Part shown: positions 35,290 to 46,398 of the stretch, one piece after another
How the letters are laid out: each line of letters begins with the position of its first letter
How positions within the stretch are numbered: the first letter of the stretch is position 1
Source: Panicum virgatum
Lineage: Eukaryota; Streptophyta; Magnoliopsida; Poales; Poaceae
Assembly (NCBI RefSeq): GCF_016808335.1
Contig: NC_053149.1
Location: 20,804,733-20,868,732 of the forward strand
Reading direction: 5' to 3'
DNA: 64,000 nucleotides
The notes under the pieces: model-generated
Told to the model about the DNA's origin: nothing
What the model saw: only the letters and a program-made list of their open reading frames with translations
The model's database searches: none
Position numbers and translations under genes: made by a program

Positions 35290-38200
35290 TCCATTTAGTA
35301 CTTAAGATGTACCCCTCCAATATTCTTTCCTATAATTTACGTGGGCTGAACTCTAGAGCCCGTCAGGATACAGTTCGTACTTTGGTTCCTTCTTGTAAGG
35401 CTGATATAATATGCTTGCAAGAAACAAAAATGGCTGCTATTTCCCATGGAGTTTTTCTTTCAATGTTGGGTTCAGATTTCACCAATTGGGTTGAACTACC
35501 TGCCATTGGAGCCAGTGGTGGGATCGCAATTGCATGGCGACATAGTCTGGGACAGGCACTTGCCTCTTGGATTGATCAGTACAGTGTGTCCATTCAGTTT
35601 TCCACCAACGGCTTGCAACCATGGTGGCTGACCTGTGTGTATGACCCTCAAGGAGATGACAATAAGATCAGAAATTTAAGGACCTGCTGTCAAGGGCCTT
35701 GGCTCGTGATTGGAGATTTTATTCTCATCACAAGTAGTGAGGATAAGAATAATGGAAATATTAACAAGGCAACGAAGGGAAGGTTTCGTCATTTGATTAA
35801 TAATTTGGAATTCAGAGATCTTCCATTGAAGGGGCGCAAATTCACTTGGTCAAATCAGCAGGATATACCAACATTAGTCAAACTGGACAGAGCACTTTGC
35901 TCATCAGAATGGGAACAACTTTTCCCTAATTGCTTGTTACAAAGTACTGCCACAGATGGATCAGATCATTGCCCACTCCTGCTAGGTCTGAATGATGTGC
36001 AGCCAACTAAAACCAGGTTTCACTTTGAGTCATTCTGGACCAAACAAGAGGGTTTTCAGGAAGCAGTAGAGGCTGCTTGGTCGAGTGTACTGCGCTCTAA
36101 CTGCCCTTTTGACACATTAGTAAAGAAACTCAGGGCCATTGTTTGGGGTCTTCAGAGCTGGAGTCAGAAGCAGATTACACATTAATTCTCAGCTGGGGCT
36201 AGCTAGAGAGATTTTGCATCAACTAGAAATTGCTCAAGACCATAGGACTTTATCCACTTTGGAAGTTTGGCTCCGGAACAAACTCAAGGTTCACTCCCTA
36301 GCTCTCTCCTTCTTGCAGCGTACCATTGCACGCAGCCGTTCCCGCATCACTTGGCTAAGTGAAGGGGACGCCAATACAGCTCTCTTCCATTATCATGCTC
36401 GGCATCGAAAGAGGAAAAACTTTATTAGTAAACTCACAACAAATGAAGGCTTGATCCTTACAAAACATGAAGAGAAGGAGCAGAATGTTTTCTGTTTCTA
36501 CAGCAATCTGATTGGGAGCAGTGTGGATAGAGAGGCTACTATTAACCTGGAAGAACTGAACATGCCAAGCTTTGACATGACTGACTTGGAAGCTCCTTTT
36601 ACTGAGGAAGAAGTTTTGAAAACAATTAAGTCCTTGCCTGCAGACAAAGCCCCAGGTCCTGATGGGTTCACAGGGAAATTCTATCAAGTCTACTGGCCAA
36701 TCATCAAACCTGAAATCATGGCAGCCATCTCAGCTGTTTGGAGCAGAAAATTCAACAACTTTGAAGTATTAAACTCGGCCTATATTACCCTTCTCCCAAA
36801 AATAGATGATGGTGCAAGCATCAGGGATTTCAGGCCAATTAGTCTAGTACATTCTTTTGCTAAGCTCCTCACAAAGCTTATGGCAAATAGGCAGGCTAGC
36901 CGGTTGGACACTATGATCACACCAAATCAGAGTGCCTTCATCAAAAGACACTTCATCTTGGACAACTTCATGTTAGTGCAACACACAACGAAGTTCCTGC
37001 ATCAACAAAGCAGGCATGTATTCTCCTAAAACTTGATATCACCAAAGCATTTGACTCGGTATCCTGGCCATTCCTTTTGGAGGTACTCCAAAAGCTGGGC
37101 TTTGGGCAAGTTTGGTGAGATATCATTAGCGGCCTCCTAGCTACCTCCTCTACTCAGAAACTACTTAATGGTTCCCCGGGTGACAGAATTGAGCATAGGA
37201 GAGGATTGAGGCAAGGGGACCCATTGTCCCCAATGCTATTTATTCTTATCATGGATGTGCTTTGTTATTTGGTGAAAAAAGCTTCTGAAGAAGAACTCTT
37301 GCAGCCCCTGTCCGGGAGAGCTCTACAGCACCACATTTCCCTTTATGCAAATGATGTTGTCATTTTCCTCCAGCCTTCTATCAATGACATTAGACTCACT
37401 TTGGATTTTTTACAACTCTTTGGTGAAGCTTCTGGTCTGAAAACAAAGGTGCAGAAGAGCACAGTCCTCCCCATCCACTGCACGGCTGAACATTTAACAA
37501 CCTTACAAACACACCTCCCTTGCCATATTTATGAGTTCCCTTGCACATATCTTGGAGTGCCTCTCTGACCCTACAAGCTAACCAAAACTCAGGTTCATCC
37601 AATTATTGAAAAATTTGCGGATAGATTACCTGGTTGGAAGACTGATTTACTCACAAAGGCTGGCAGGAGTATTTTGGTCCAATTTGTGCTCACTTCCATG
37701 GTAATTTATTTGTTGCTGGCCCAAGACCTCCCTACCAAGGCTCTGGAAGCAATTGATAAAATCAGAAGGGGTTTTATTTGAAAAGGAAGAAAAGATGTGA
37801 AGGGAGGACACTGTTTAATTGCCTGGACTAAGGTTACAAGACCTCCTGATTTAGGTGGTTTGGGCATCTCCCACCTACAATTTTTAGGTTAGGCATTAAG
37901 ATTAAGGTGGCTCTGGCTCCAAAATACTGAACCTGACAAACCTTGGGCCTTCCTCCCGGTCCAGGCTCCCCCACAAGTCAAAGCTTTTTTTGCTATTTCC
38001 ATTACCTCTATGGTGGGAAATGGAAAGAATACTTTATTTTGGACAGACATGTTGTTGCTTGGACAAAGACTGGATCAGATCTTCCCTCACCAGTTTCGGG
38101 CAGTAGCTGCTAGAGCAAAAAAAAGAACAGTACATGATGCCCTAGTTGAGAACAGATGGATTTCTGACATAAGGGGCGCTCTTACAGTAAATGTCCTGAT

Positions 38201-38851
38201 TGAATATCTTCGCTTATGGGGAAATCTCTCAGGTTTCGAACTGTAGGCCGAGGTGGATGACACCCATATTTGGCAGTTTACTTCATTAGGTCAATACTCC
38301 ACAAAGTCTGCTTATGAATCTCTCTTTACTAGAGCTGTCCAATTCAAACATGGGAAAAGAATTTGGAAGAGCTGGGCACCTGGAAAGTGTAAATTCTTCA
38401 TGTGGACTGTGGCACACAAAAAATGTTGGACAGCAGATCGCCTTGCAAGCAACGGACTTCCCCACCCGGCAGTCTGTCCTCTTTGTGACCAGATTGAGGA
38501 AACGCGGGACCACTTGCTGATCTCTTGCATTTTCTCCCGGAGATGTGGTTCAATCTGTTACAAGGCCTTGGACTGCAGGCGCTTGCCCCAGGATTGGATG
38601 ATGAGGTGTTTGATGACTAGTGGGACAATTTGAGCAACAGGTTGTCTGGTCAAGTCCAAAAAGGAGTTAATTCTCTAGTCATCTTGGGGGCTTGGAATTT
38701 GTGGAATCACCGAAACCTGTGTGTCTTTGATGGGGCTGTTCCAGACTTAAATAGCTTAGTGTCAGCAACTAGGGAAGATCTGCACCTGTGGTCTATTGCT
38801 GGGGCTAAAGGAGTTTCCTTCCTCCTCGCCCTGGCTCCTACAATCTCCTAA
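35290..38851 (+). pseudogene. LINE ORF2: endonuclease and reverse transcriptase
   Basis: The apurinic-type endonuclease comes first (SYNLRGLNSRARQDTVRTL, IICLQETKM, DRALCSSEWEQLFP, DGSDHCPLLL; up to about 36100). Reverse transcriptase follows (PGPDGFTGKFYQVYWP, ISLVHSFAKLLTKLMANRQ, RQGDPLSPMLFIL). The catalytic box at about 37345 reads YANDVV instead of YADD. The C-terminal zinc-binding domain is seen at 38380-38530 (FMWTVAHKKCWTADRL, CPLCDQIEETRDHLLISC). Frame breaks occur near 36160, 37030-37200, 37568, 37600-38000, 38246 and 38633. ORF2 would prime reverse transcription at nicked DNA; this copy is dead. Confidence 0.85.
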
Positions 38852-39030
38852 TATTGGGGGTCTGGTCTAGTTTTAATCCTGTTGTGTTCCTTAGTAGAGT
38901 AAAGAGAATTTTGTGTACTTAGGGAGTGTTACAGTCCCTTCATATCTGTAACCCTTGAGGGGAGGGTTTCCCCTATCTATCTTTCTTCTTAATATAATGA
39001 AGCGTATCTCTCCCGTGTTTTCGAGAAAAA
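38852..39030 (+). other. LINE 3' untranslated region and A-run
   Basis: This is the usual short 3' end of grass L1 elements, with AATATAATGAAGCG followed by TTTTCGAGAAAAA. The AT-rich target duplication follows. Confidence 0.75.
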
Positions 39031-39044
39031 ATATTTTAAAAATT

Positions 39045-40155
39045 ATATACAAATGCTTTCTCTAAACAAAAAAAAATCAAATATATGTTTTTAGGATAGT
39101 TTGCACCTTCGGGTATTCTTGGTCCTAACCATTTCAGTTGAGACTAAGAAGAGCAAGTACATCAATTGAAAAAGGCGTCAGCTTTGGCTCACAAAATAAA
39201 TAAGAGAAAAAAGAGAATAAATGAAGAAGAAAAGAAGAAAAAGAGGAAGGAGAGTAGAAGAGAGCCGACGAGCTATGGCATTCCACCATAGAATTCATTT
39301 TGCCACTCGGCTCTTCTTTGCTCTCTCGTGTGCTTGCAAAGTCTTGACATAATCCTCATCCACTCCGAGCTTTGCATAGCATCTAGCAGCTCCTGCACGC
39401 ATACAAGCAAGAGGAATGCTCCTCTTCCTTTCTAGGGCTTGCTGCTCCACTCCGCTTGGCACCTACTCATATGGTAGTGAGTCTCTTAGTCAACTAAGTT
39501 CTATTCTTTATTTACTTACGGGATCATCATCTGTTCTTATGGCGGGTGCTCTAGCTAGCAGAGGGCCCCTGATAACGAGGGGTAGAGAGTTTAAATATAT
39601 ATTACAATAACTACACTCTTTATATTCTCAATGGATAAATATTATTATGGATGCATGTATTTTTCCGGCCGGGACCATGTAAACATAGTAGAACAGGGAG
39701 TACGCAATAAAGCTGCTCCAAAGTAGACGGGGTGAACAGAGGGAGTACGCAATAAAGCTGCTCCAAAGAACAGAGGGAGTACGCAATAAGTCCAAACTGA
39801 GGATCCCTGATGAGTTTGAAGCGGGGTGGTGCTAGAAAAATGACACGCGAGGTGAACATCACAATTAGAACCCCCCACAATTCCACCAGGATATTAATGA
39901 TGCTTTTCCACCAAAGTACACGGTAAAACTTAAGTTTCAGAAATAAATGAACTGTGCCTGGGCTAGCACCCACTTCCTTGTCTGCAACTATGTCCCCATT
40001 TGCTAGGGATTAGTAACTATAAGAATAATTGCGACACAAATGAGGCTATTTTACCAAGTATAAAAATTTGAGATTCTTACAACCGAGCATGATGTTCCAT
40101 TATCCGTATTGAGGGAAACATTCAAAAATAAAAAAAATGGGGCCTAGGAGTGGAC
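39045..40155. other. Intergenic stretch without gene
   Basis: No gene is supported. A small inverted repeat (AGAGCCGA...TCGGCTCT) lies at about 39259-39311 and a short tandem duplication at 39690-39790. Confidence 0.6.
39690..39790. repeat. Short tandem duplication
   Basis: The block AACAGAGGGAGTACGCAATAA with AGCTGCTCCAAAG occurs about three times in 100 bp, the first copy imperfect. GGGAGTAC resembles a Stowaway terminus, so the block may derive from MITE ends. Confidence 0.7.
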
Positions 40156-40509
40156 GTACACTACTACAAAAAAAGATTTGTAGGAACGGCTTAATTTTTT
40201 TTAGGGGCAGACCTAAATTTGACCCGTTGCTACAAATGGGCTTCGGTACTGTAACAACTCAACCGCCCTTAAAAACACCATTTGGTGTTTCTAGGGGCGG
40301 CTCACCCCCCCCCCAGCCGCCCCTAAAAATGGCCCCATTTATAGGGACGGCCGGGGGGTGTGTCGCCCCTATAAACACCATTTCTAGGGCGGCTTACCCC
40401 CCTCCCCCCGGCCGCCCCTATAAATGATTGTAAGGTTTTTTTGTTTTTTTGGATCCAATGAAGCTCTCTTTGCCTCTCGCTTGATTTAGATCTTGATGGT
40501 GTGGATTAG

Positions 40510-41070
40510 TCATAGTTCATTTGAATACCAAGCCTGTGGAGAGCACATACTTTTGAACTCTTACAGGAGGCGGATCTTCACAATTTGTTAGGGCTAGGCG
40601 AATCCTCTCTAACAACTTAGCACTAGCCACACAAGTCTGAAGGCGGTTAAATTGCCGTCTTGGATCCCATGAGGGCCACCACTTCTTGGTAAGAGGGAAG
40701 GGATCAAATATTGTCTTTGGAGGTATTGGAAGTATAGGTGACCCATTCACGAGTGGCAGGTTGTGTATGTAGCCTCTCTTTCTGTCAACGGCAAGGCATC
40801 AAATATTATTCTGAAGTATAGGGTCTTTGGAGGTATCGGAAGTATAGTTGACCGATTCACGAGTGGCAGGTTGTGTATGTAGCCTCTCTATCTGGCAGTG
40901 GCACAGGAGTACTTTGAGTCTACAAATTCTAGAAGTATGGTGGCCCAATAGCCGCTCAGGTAGCAATCTATTGTTCACTGACCTTAATCCGTTCGACAAA
41001 TTAAAACAAACCATTAGTTTTGGGAGACGCATTGGCTCATCATCCGAAGAATTTAACATAAGTTCACATC
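40510..41070 (-). pseudogene. DRM2-like DNA methyltransferase fragment inside the CACTA
   Basis: On the minus strand, 41059-40955 reads NSSDDEPMRLPKLMVCFNL, then FVDSKYSCATA-like text near 40930, then RGYIHNLP and ILPIPPK, and finally FPLTKKWWPSWDPRRQFN, LQTCVASAKLLERIRLAL and VRVQKYVL (to 40520). This series matches, in order, the stretch of plant DRM2-type de novo cytosine methyltransferases at the start of the methyltransferase region. UBA domains and catalytic motifs are absent. A part is missing between the first and second blocks, and a segment of about 73 bp (RGYIHNLP..PPK) is duplicated with a 110 bp period (40715-40787, 40825-40897). DRM2 methylates DNA guided by siRNA. No product of that function is possible here. 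Confidence 0.8.
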
Positions 41071-41182
41071 TACAGGAATAGTGTGCAATATATAGTTACA
41101 ACTCACAAACTACACATAGAGATAGAAGAGTTAACAAAAGTTGAATTGCATGCATACATTACATCATCTAACGAATATTATT

Positions 41183-42183
41183 TCAAAGTAATAGGTAGTC
41201 AACATACTTAACATCGCCAATCTTGTACCTCAGGGCATCGTCAATGAAAATCAATGCACGGATAAGTGCACTGTCCTTTGCTTCACTTCTACGAGGAAGT
41301 GCTTTGCCGTAGATGGTGAACATTGGTTCTGTGGTAGGATCTGGCATGGTTCGAAATTGAAAAGAACCCTGGTAGAGACCTTCCCTTGTATGTACCGGTC
41401 CCTCATCAGTGGAGTAATAACCCAACTGCTCCACAGCTTGACATAAAATTTCTTCTAAACTCATCGCCGCAAAGGTGTTACCAAATATATCCTGCAATGG
41501 AGATGGAATATAAATTTTACAAGAGTGTTTTGATTAACAAAATTCACATACTATGTCATGTAGAAACTATCATAATTCTTTAAATTAACAAAATTTACTT
41601 ACTATTTCATGTAGATTTTCTCGTGAAAGGCTCTCACAGAGACTTACAATATTATGTTGATTCCGTCAAAGTGCATTGATTTTAAACTATGACAAATCTG
41701 GAATCAGATAACCATAGCTCTCATGTTCTAGAAGGCATGCTTTTAAGGCAGCTCTTTCATAAGTCATCTTAACTGGTGATTCCTTCCCACTACCACTACT
41801 GCCATCATGGTACCTGGATCTTGTCTTAATGGTATCTCGAAAGAGATTGTCATTTTCTTGAATTGTAGGTGTTATGTGGTTTCCACCTGTAGAGGTGTAC
41901 CACCTAGGCATTATAGTACTTCAGTAAGCCATTTGAAATAATCGATCCACTGCATTAGAGGCAACAAAACATTAATAAGTATCAACCATTCTTATTAATC
42001 AAGCAAAAAAAAGGCTCATACTCAAAAGATGGGTCTTACTATGCTTGGAGCTATAATGTTCTGCTGAGAACATGGCCTCGGTCTAGCCCTGTTGACTCTG
42101 CTGAAAATGATGCCAGGAGGGCGAGCCAGAGGCAAAGGGTAATCCTGATGCGGCATACCATCACCAAAGCCATCACTTGCCAT
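41183..42183 (-). pseudogene. Unidentified multi-exon gene-like unit on the CACTA minus strand
   Basis: Putative exon 1 is 42183-42040 (MASDGFGDGMPHQDYPLPL, donor GTAAGA). A second coding block lies at about 41960-41690 (MPRWYTSTGGNHITPTIQEN, MTYERAALKACLLEHESYGY) with one in-frame TGA near 41925. A third is 41497-41183 (SLEEILCQAVEQLGYY, FTIYGKALPRRSEAKDSA), preceded by a good acceptor (TCCATTGCAG). I do not recognise the protein. It could be a captured host gene or a CACTA-specific ORF. The DRM2-like fragment lies downstream on the same strand and might have been joined to it in one transcript. Confidence 0.5.
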
Positions 42184-42240
42184 ATGCCTTCATAGAAAAA
42201 TTATGCATATTTCATACATAAAATAACATGTGTTCAATTC

Positions 42241-42522
42241 TCAAATTTCCTAGCTAATTTCAATATCTAAATTTGCTATTCCCATACTAATTAGTTAATT
42301 TCACTAACTACATTTATTATTTTCTAACTAATTAGCTAATTTCAATAACTAAATTTCTTATTCTCAAACTACTTAACTAATTTCAATAACTAAATTTCCT
42401 ATTCTCAAACTAAATATCTAATTTCACTAACTAAATTTCTTATCGTCAAACTAATTAGTTAATTTAATTGCACTAACTACATTTCTTGTTCTCAAATTAA
42501 ATATTTAATTTCACTTACTAGC
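42241..42522. repeat. AT-rich minisatellite in the CACTA
   Basis: There are about six degenerate copies of a unit of roughly 45 bp, with the core TAATTTCAATAACTAAATTTC and TTATTCTCAAACTA. It lies just upstream of the first exon of the minus-strand unit, in its presumed intron or leader. Confidence 0.8.
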
Positions 42523-42599
42523 CAATGTTATACATAAAAAATAATAAAAGTAAATCAAGAATCTCACCTTAGCTCAGATCTGGAGCTGAAGATCTGGAT

Positions 42600-42860
42600 C
42601 GCGGGTGCAAGAAGAGCGCAACGATGGGCGGCAGAGGAGGACGACCACTGGCGGCGGAGGAGGCGCGGGTTCGGCAGGGCGGGGGGGGATGAGGCGCGCG
42701 GGCAGCGGTCGTGGAGGGCGAAAGAACGACGCGGGTCGGCGCGGGAGGGGGCGCGCAGGCGGAAGTGGCCGCGGGCGTGGAGGGCGACGGCGCTTGAGGC
42801 GGGGGGAGGGGGGGCGGGTCGGGTGGCGGCGGTGGTGGCAGCAGCAGGAAAGGTTATCCT
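42600..42860. other. GC-rich block, possible promoter/leader of the minus unit
   Basis: The block is strongly GC-rich and open on both strands as Arg/Pro/Gly-rich frames. I read these as composition artefacts. Its place upstream of the minus unit mirrors the GC-rich start of the plus unit at 43740-44270. Confidence 0.45.
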
Positions 42861-42909
42861 CGAGCTCTGAGAACAAAAACAAAAAAAGACAAGTCCAATG
42901 TTTATATGG

Positions 42910-43660
42910 AAACAAATTTATAGGGGCGGGAGGCGGCATCACCCGCCCCTAAAAATTAATTTGTAGGAGCGGCCGATGCCGCAAACCGCCTCTAGAAATT
43001 AAGTTTGCTGTGTTATACACCTCAAAATATGCGTATAATAAAAATTTCAGCATTTTTTGATGATGTTTACTATATTTTCTGATTTAAAAGAATTTCCGGA
43101 ATAAATGTGGAAAACTATTTTTAGGGGCGGGCTGGGGTATAATCCGCCCCTACAAATATGTTTGTATGGGCGGGCGCTGTCGCGGACCACCCCTAGAAAT
43201 CAATTTGTAGGGGCAGGTGATGCCCCCGCCCGCCCCTACAAATGGTTTCTCAATTTTGTCTGAAAAATCATTTAATTTTGAAAAAATAGTAAACGACATA
43301 TATAAAACGAGAAATTTTCACCATTAGCGTATAACAGCCTGTGCCTCTGGTGAAAAATACTGAGAGTACAATTCAGGTTTTTTATTGTTTGAATGTGTGT
43401 AAAGGACAAAGTTGCTCTTAAAGAGTAGTGACTTAGGAGATGTTAAAGTTTCAACATATTTTCTTATTACATACAGTGCAACGTAGGTTTATTAATTTTG
43501 CTGTGTTACACATCAAAATACGCTTATGGTAAAAATTTCAGCATTTTTTAATAATATTTACAATATTTTCTAATTTAAAAAAATTTCAGGAATAAATTTC
43601 AAAAACTATTTTTAGGGGCTGATGCGCCCACCCGCCCATACAAATCGAGCTCCTATAAAC
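42910..43660. repeat. Internal copies of CACTA subterminal repeats
   Basis: GGGGCGG and CCGCCCCTA blocks, otherwise confined to the two ends, recur here. A segment of about 130 bp starting TGCTGTGTTA at 43007 is repeated at 43499, with a shortened third copy near 45850. This suggests the element was built by joining two elements or by internal duplication. Confidence 0.7.
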
Positions 43661-43988
43661 ATCTAAGGACTTAGAAAAATTTTCAGACTCCCCTGGCACG
43701 TGCCAGAAGACACCGGAAGGCTGCTAAAATTTTCGGTGCTCCCCCAGCCGCCGCTCCGTCCGCCGCCGCACCGACCATCGCCTCCACCCCTGCCAACACC
43801 GCGCCGCCCCCAAGCCATTCCGTAGCTTAGATCTGGCGCGCCGGACCCTCCATCGCCGCCCCCTCTGACCCCACGCCGCTCCCTCCGCCGCGCCCACCTC
43901 CTCCTCGCCACCGCCCCCGCTAGCCCGCCTCCTCCTCGCCGCCCCCTAGCATAGATCCGGCGCATCCCCGCCACCTCTCCTCGCCGCC

Positions 43989-45425
43989 ATGTCCGCCTCC
44001 TCCTCGCCGCTCCCTCACGATGCCTCCTCCCCGCCACCACCTCTGCCGCCGTCATGTACGCCCCCGGCTGCCTCCTCCACGCCACCTCCTCCGCCGTGGC
44101 TCCATCCACCGGCCTCCTCCTCCCCGCCACCTCCTCCACCGCCGCGTACGCCGCCAGCAGCCTCCTCCCACCACCTCCTCCCCTCCATTTCCGGCTACTC
44201 CGGCTGCCGCTGCCCCAAGTCGTGGCGCCACCCCAAGCCCTGCCGCCACCCCAAGCCGTGGCGCCACCCCATCCTCAGGTGACCAACCAATGGCACATGT
44301 CGACTATGAACACTTGACAATCTTTGAGGAACAAGAGTTCAACTTGCACACCCAGATTTTTGCCAGCCTCTTAATAATTACTAAGTTTCCTCCATGTCCG
44401 CATACTCAAGTAGAAATCCCCTGTTCTGTGGTTGCACCGAGCTACTACGAGTGTTATTGGAAAACACTGGGATAGAGCTTCCGGTACAGAATGTCTTACG
44501 TTTGTTCGGCGATTATGTGCCGCTAACCCGAACATTTGAAGAAGCCACTCGCATCTTGAGTTGTCCATACATCCAAGTTGACAACCATGTCCTTGCGATC
44601 CTAGGATGGACGCCCGACTATGGTTCCACTACTTTATTCTTGGAGGAGTCTATTCCACTAAAGCACCAGATAGAAGGTAGGCAACAATGTCCACAAGGAA
44701 ATAACGTACCACTCAGTCTTCTCATATCTAGAATGCCACCACAATTATTTGTGCAATGTCCCACGATATTACATAGAATCTTTGCGAACATATGTAACCT
44801 TCGCGACATCCATACGAGGAAAGTGGATCTCTCAATCAGGGCACACACATTCACTCCAAGGAATGCTATATCTAGTGTTGTACATGTAACCGTCCGCACA
44901 GTTCAGACAGGAGGGGGTTCCTACTTGAGCATATGGCCACTTTGGATTCGTGCTGATGTTCTTCCACCGGGCGACCCAACGGCAATCTAGTTAGCCGCGA
45001 GCGCGAACGATAACTACAGTTACAAAAGACTATTGCTCCATTAATGTGAAACTGTTCCGTTTAACAATAGTCACTCTTCCTGCAGCATCAAGCAACTTTC
45101 TACTCCGATACACACTGTACCCGCAACCCCTAGGTGACCAGGGTGCGGGGACTTCTAGACAAGGAGGTGGATATGAAGCACGTCATCTGCAATTAAGTAT
45201 GGTTCAACTTGTCTATACATTGCCTCTAACTACATACTTGAGCACCAAAACAATCCGTAAACTGCACTACCTCGTGCGCATTCTCATGCAGATCTGATTG
45301 AAGAAGACAATTCGCCTCCTCAAGAGAAACGGGGATCTAGTTCCACCAAAGTAATGGACACACCACCGAGCACACCATCGGATAACACACAACCAATGGA
45401 CGTTGCGGAGGATGACCAGGAATAA
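43989..45425 (+). pseudogene. Unidentified gene-like unit on the CACTA plus strand
   Basis: A Pro/Ser-rich start (43989-44280, two overlapping frames) is followed by the open frame 44394-44990 (LLENTGIELPVQNVLRLFG, LAILGWTPDYGSTTLFLEES, YLSIWPLWIRADVLPPGDP). It ends with an acidic tail near 45300-45425 (MDTPPSTPSDNTQPMDVAED). Frame changes between the parts could be introns or damage. I do not recognise the protein. It is divergent from the minus unit and occupies the other half of the element. Confidence 0.45.
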
Positions 45426-45924
45426 TCCAACCATGACAAAGAATTACTATGGTACAGTTATTACTCCAATCCTTATGTATACAACTATCCAACTAAAACA
45501 AAAGAACTTGTCCAGCTGTCGTTTTGCTAACACAATTGTTTTACAGCACTGAATAATAATAATTACAAACATGAGAAAACAATGGAAGCGGCAAGCACTC
45601 AAGAAAGTTGTGACTGATGCCATGACTACGTGCCCATGCTCTGTCGTACCCACGGAGCAACACCGCAGTCGCCGCCGTGAGACTCCCATTGCACAATGTG
45701 TGCTTGTATCATTTCGCTTTGTATGTGGTAGTAAGAACTAGTAGCTAGTTGTATGGATTGAATTTTATGTTTGTTGTAATGTATGGATTTCTATCATTTA
45801 CCGTGCGGATGTAATGTATGGACACATAATTTTCACCCCTAGTATAGACTTCTATCTTAATAATAAGCGTATGGTATAAATTTCAGCTTTTTTTGATATT
45901 GTCTACTATATTTTCTGATTTAAA
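45426..45924 (+). other. Region 3' of the plus unit in the CACTA
   Basis: There is no supported gene. A short coding-like patch lies at about 45580-45700 (on plus, METGSGKHSRKL-type text is not convincing). The subterminal repeats follow. Confidence 0.4.
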
Positions 45925-46250
45925 CGATTTTTAGGGGAGGTTGGAAGGGTTACCCGCCCCTGCAAATCTATTTCTAGGGGCGGGTCCACCCGCCCCTAGA
46001 TATGCATTTGTAGGGGTGGGTGGGGGGTCACCCGCTCCTAGAAAACCTTTTGTAGGGACGAGTGACCCCCCCCCCCCCCCATAAAAATGCATTTACAGGG
46101 GCGGCCCTTGTACCCGCCCCTGCTAACCGCTATTTTTAGCTGCGAAAAGTAGGAGAGGTTACGCGGTCCGCCCCTAAAAATATTTTTTTCGCCCGTCCCT
46201 ACAAATCATTTCTGCAGTAGTGGTAGGACAATCACAGATAATAAATCCTA

Positions 46251-46396
46251 CGTTCGTTCCGAATTATAAGTTATTTTGACTTTTCTAGATATATAGATTT
46301 TATTTGCTATGCAACTAGACATAATATATTTAGATATATAGAAAAATTTATGTATATAGAAAAGCCAAAAAGACTAATAATTTGGAACAGATGGAG
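46251..46396. mobile_element. Stowaway-type MITE
   Basis: The 146 bp hairpin has ends CGTTCGTTCCGAATTATAAG and the inverse, ATTTGGAACAGATGGAG. It is flanked by TA at 46249-46250 and 46397-46398. It sits 25 bp beyond the CACTA target duplication. Confidence 0.9.
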
Positions 46397-46398
46397 TA

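Larger units (their letters stand above)
11861..39030 (+). mobile_element. L1-like LINE, split by a 20.9 kb insertion
   Basis: The LINE covers 11861-13534 and 34420-39030, about 6.3 kb once the Tat element and its target duplication are removed. ORF1 precedes ORF2 and the 3' end has an A-run after TTTTCGAGAAAAA. An imperfect AT-rich duplication flanks it: ATATTTTAAAAAATT at 11846-11860 and ATATTTTAAAAATT at 39031-39044, differing by one A. Both ORFs are broken. It is the oldest layer of this nest because the gypsy element lies inside it. Confidence 0.85.
40159..46222. mobile_element. CACTA transposon carrying gene fragments
   Basis: The ends are CACTACTACAAAA at 40159 and the inverse, TTCTGCAGTAGTG, ending at 46222. 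The 3 bp duplication GTA flanks both (40156-40158 and 46223-46225). Subterminal regions are packed with copies of a GGGGCGG...CCGCCCCTA motif in both orientations (40190-40430 and 45925-46200), and similar blocks occur in the middle (42910-43260 and 43610-43650). I see no TnpD-like transposase. It therefore looks non-autonomous, of the gene-fragment-carrying (Pack-CACTA) kind. Confidence 0.9.

Noticed and set aside
42241..42522. CRISPR-like regular repeat array
   Set aside because: The units are degenerate, contiguous and AT-rich without unique spacers, and the DNA is plant nuclear. It is a minisatellite.
42574..42952. Arg/Gly- and Pro-rich ORFs on opposite strands
   Set aside because: Composition artefact of a GC-rich stretch in the CACTA; neither frame shows conservation signals or a sensible protein.
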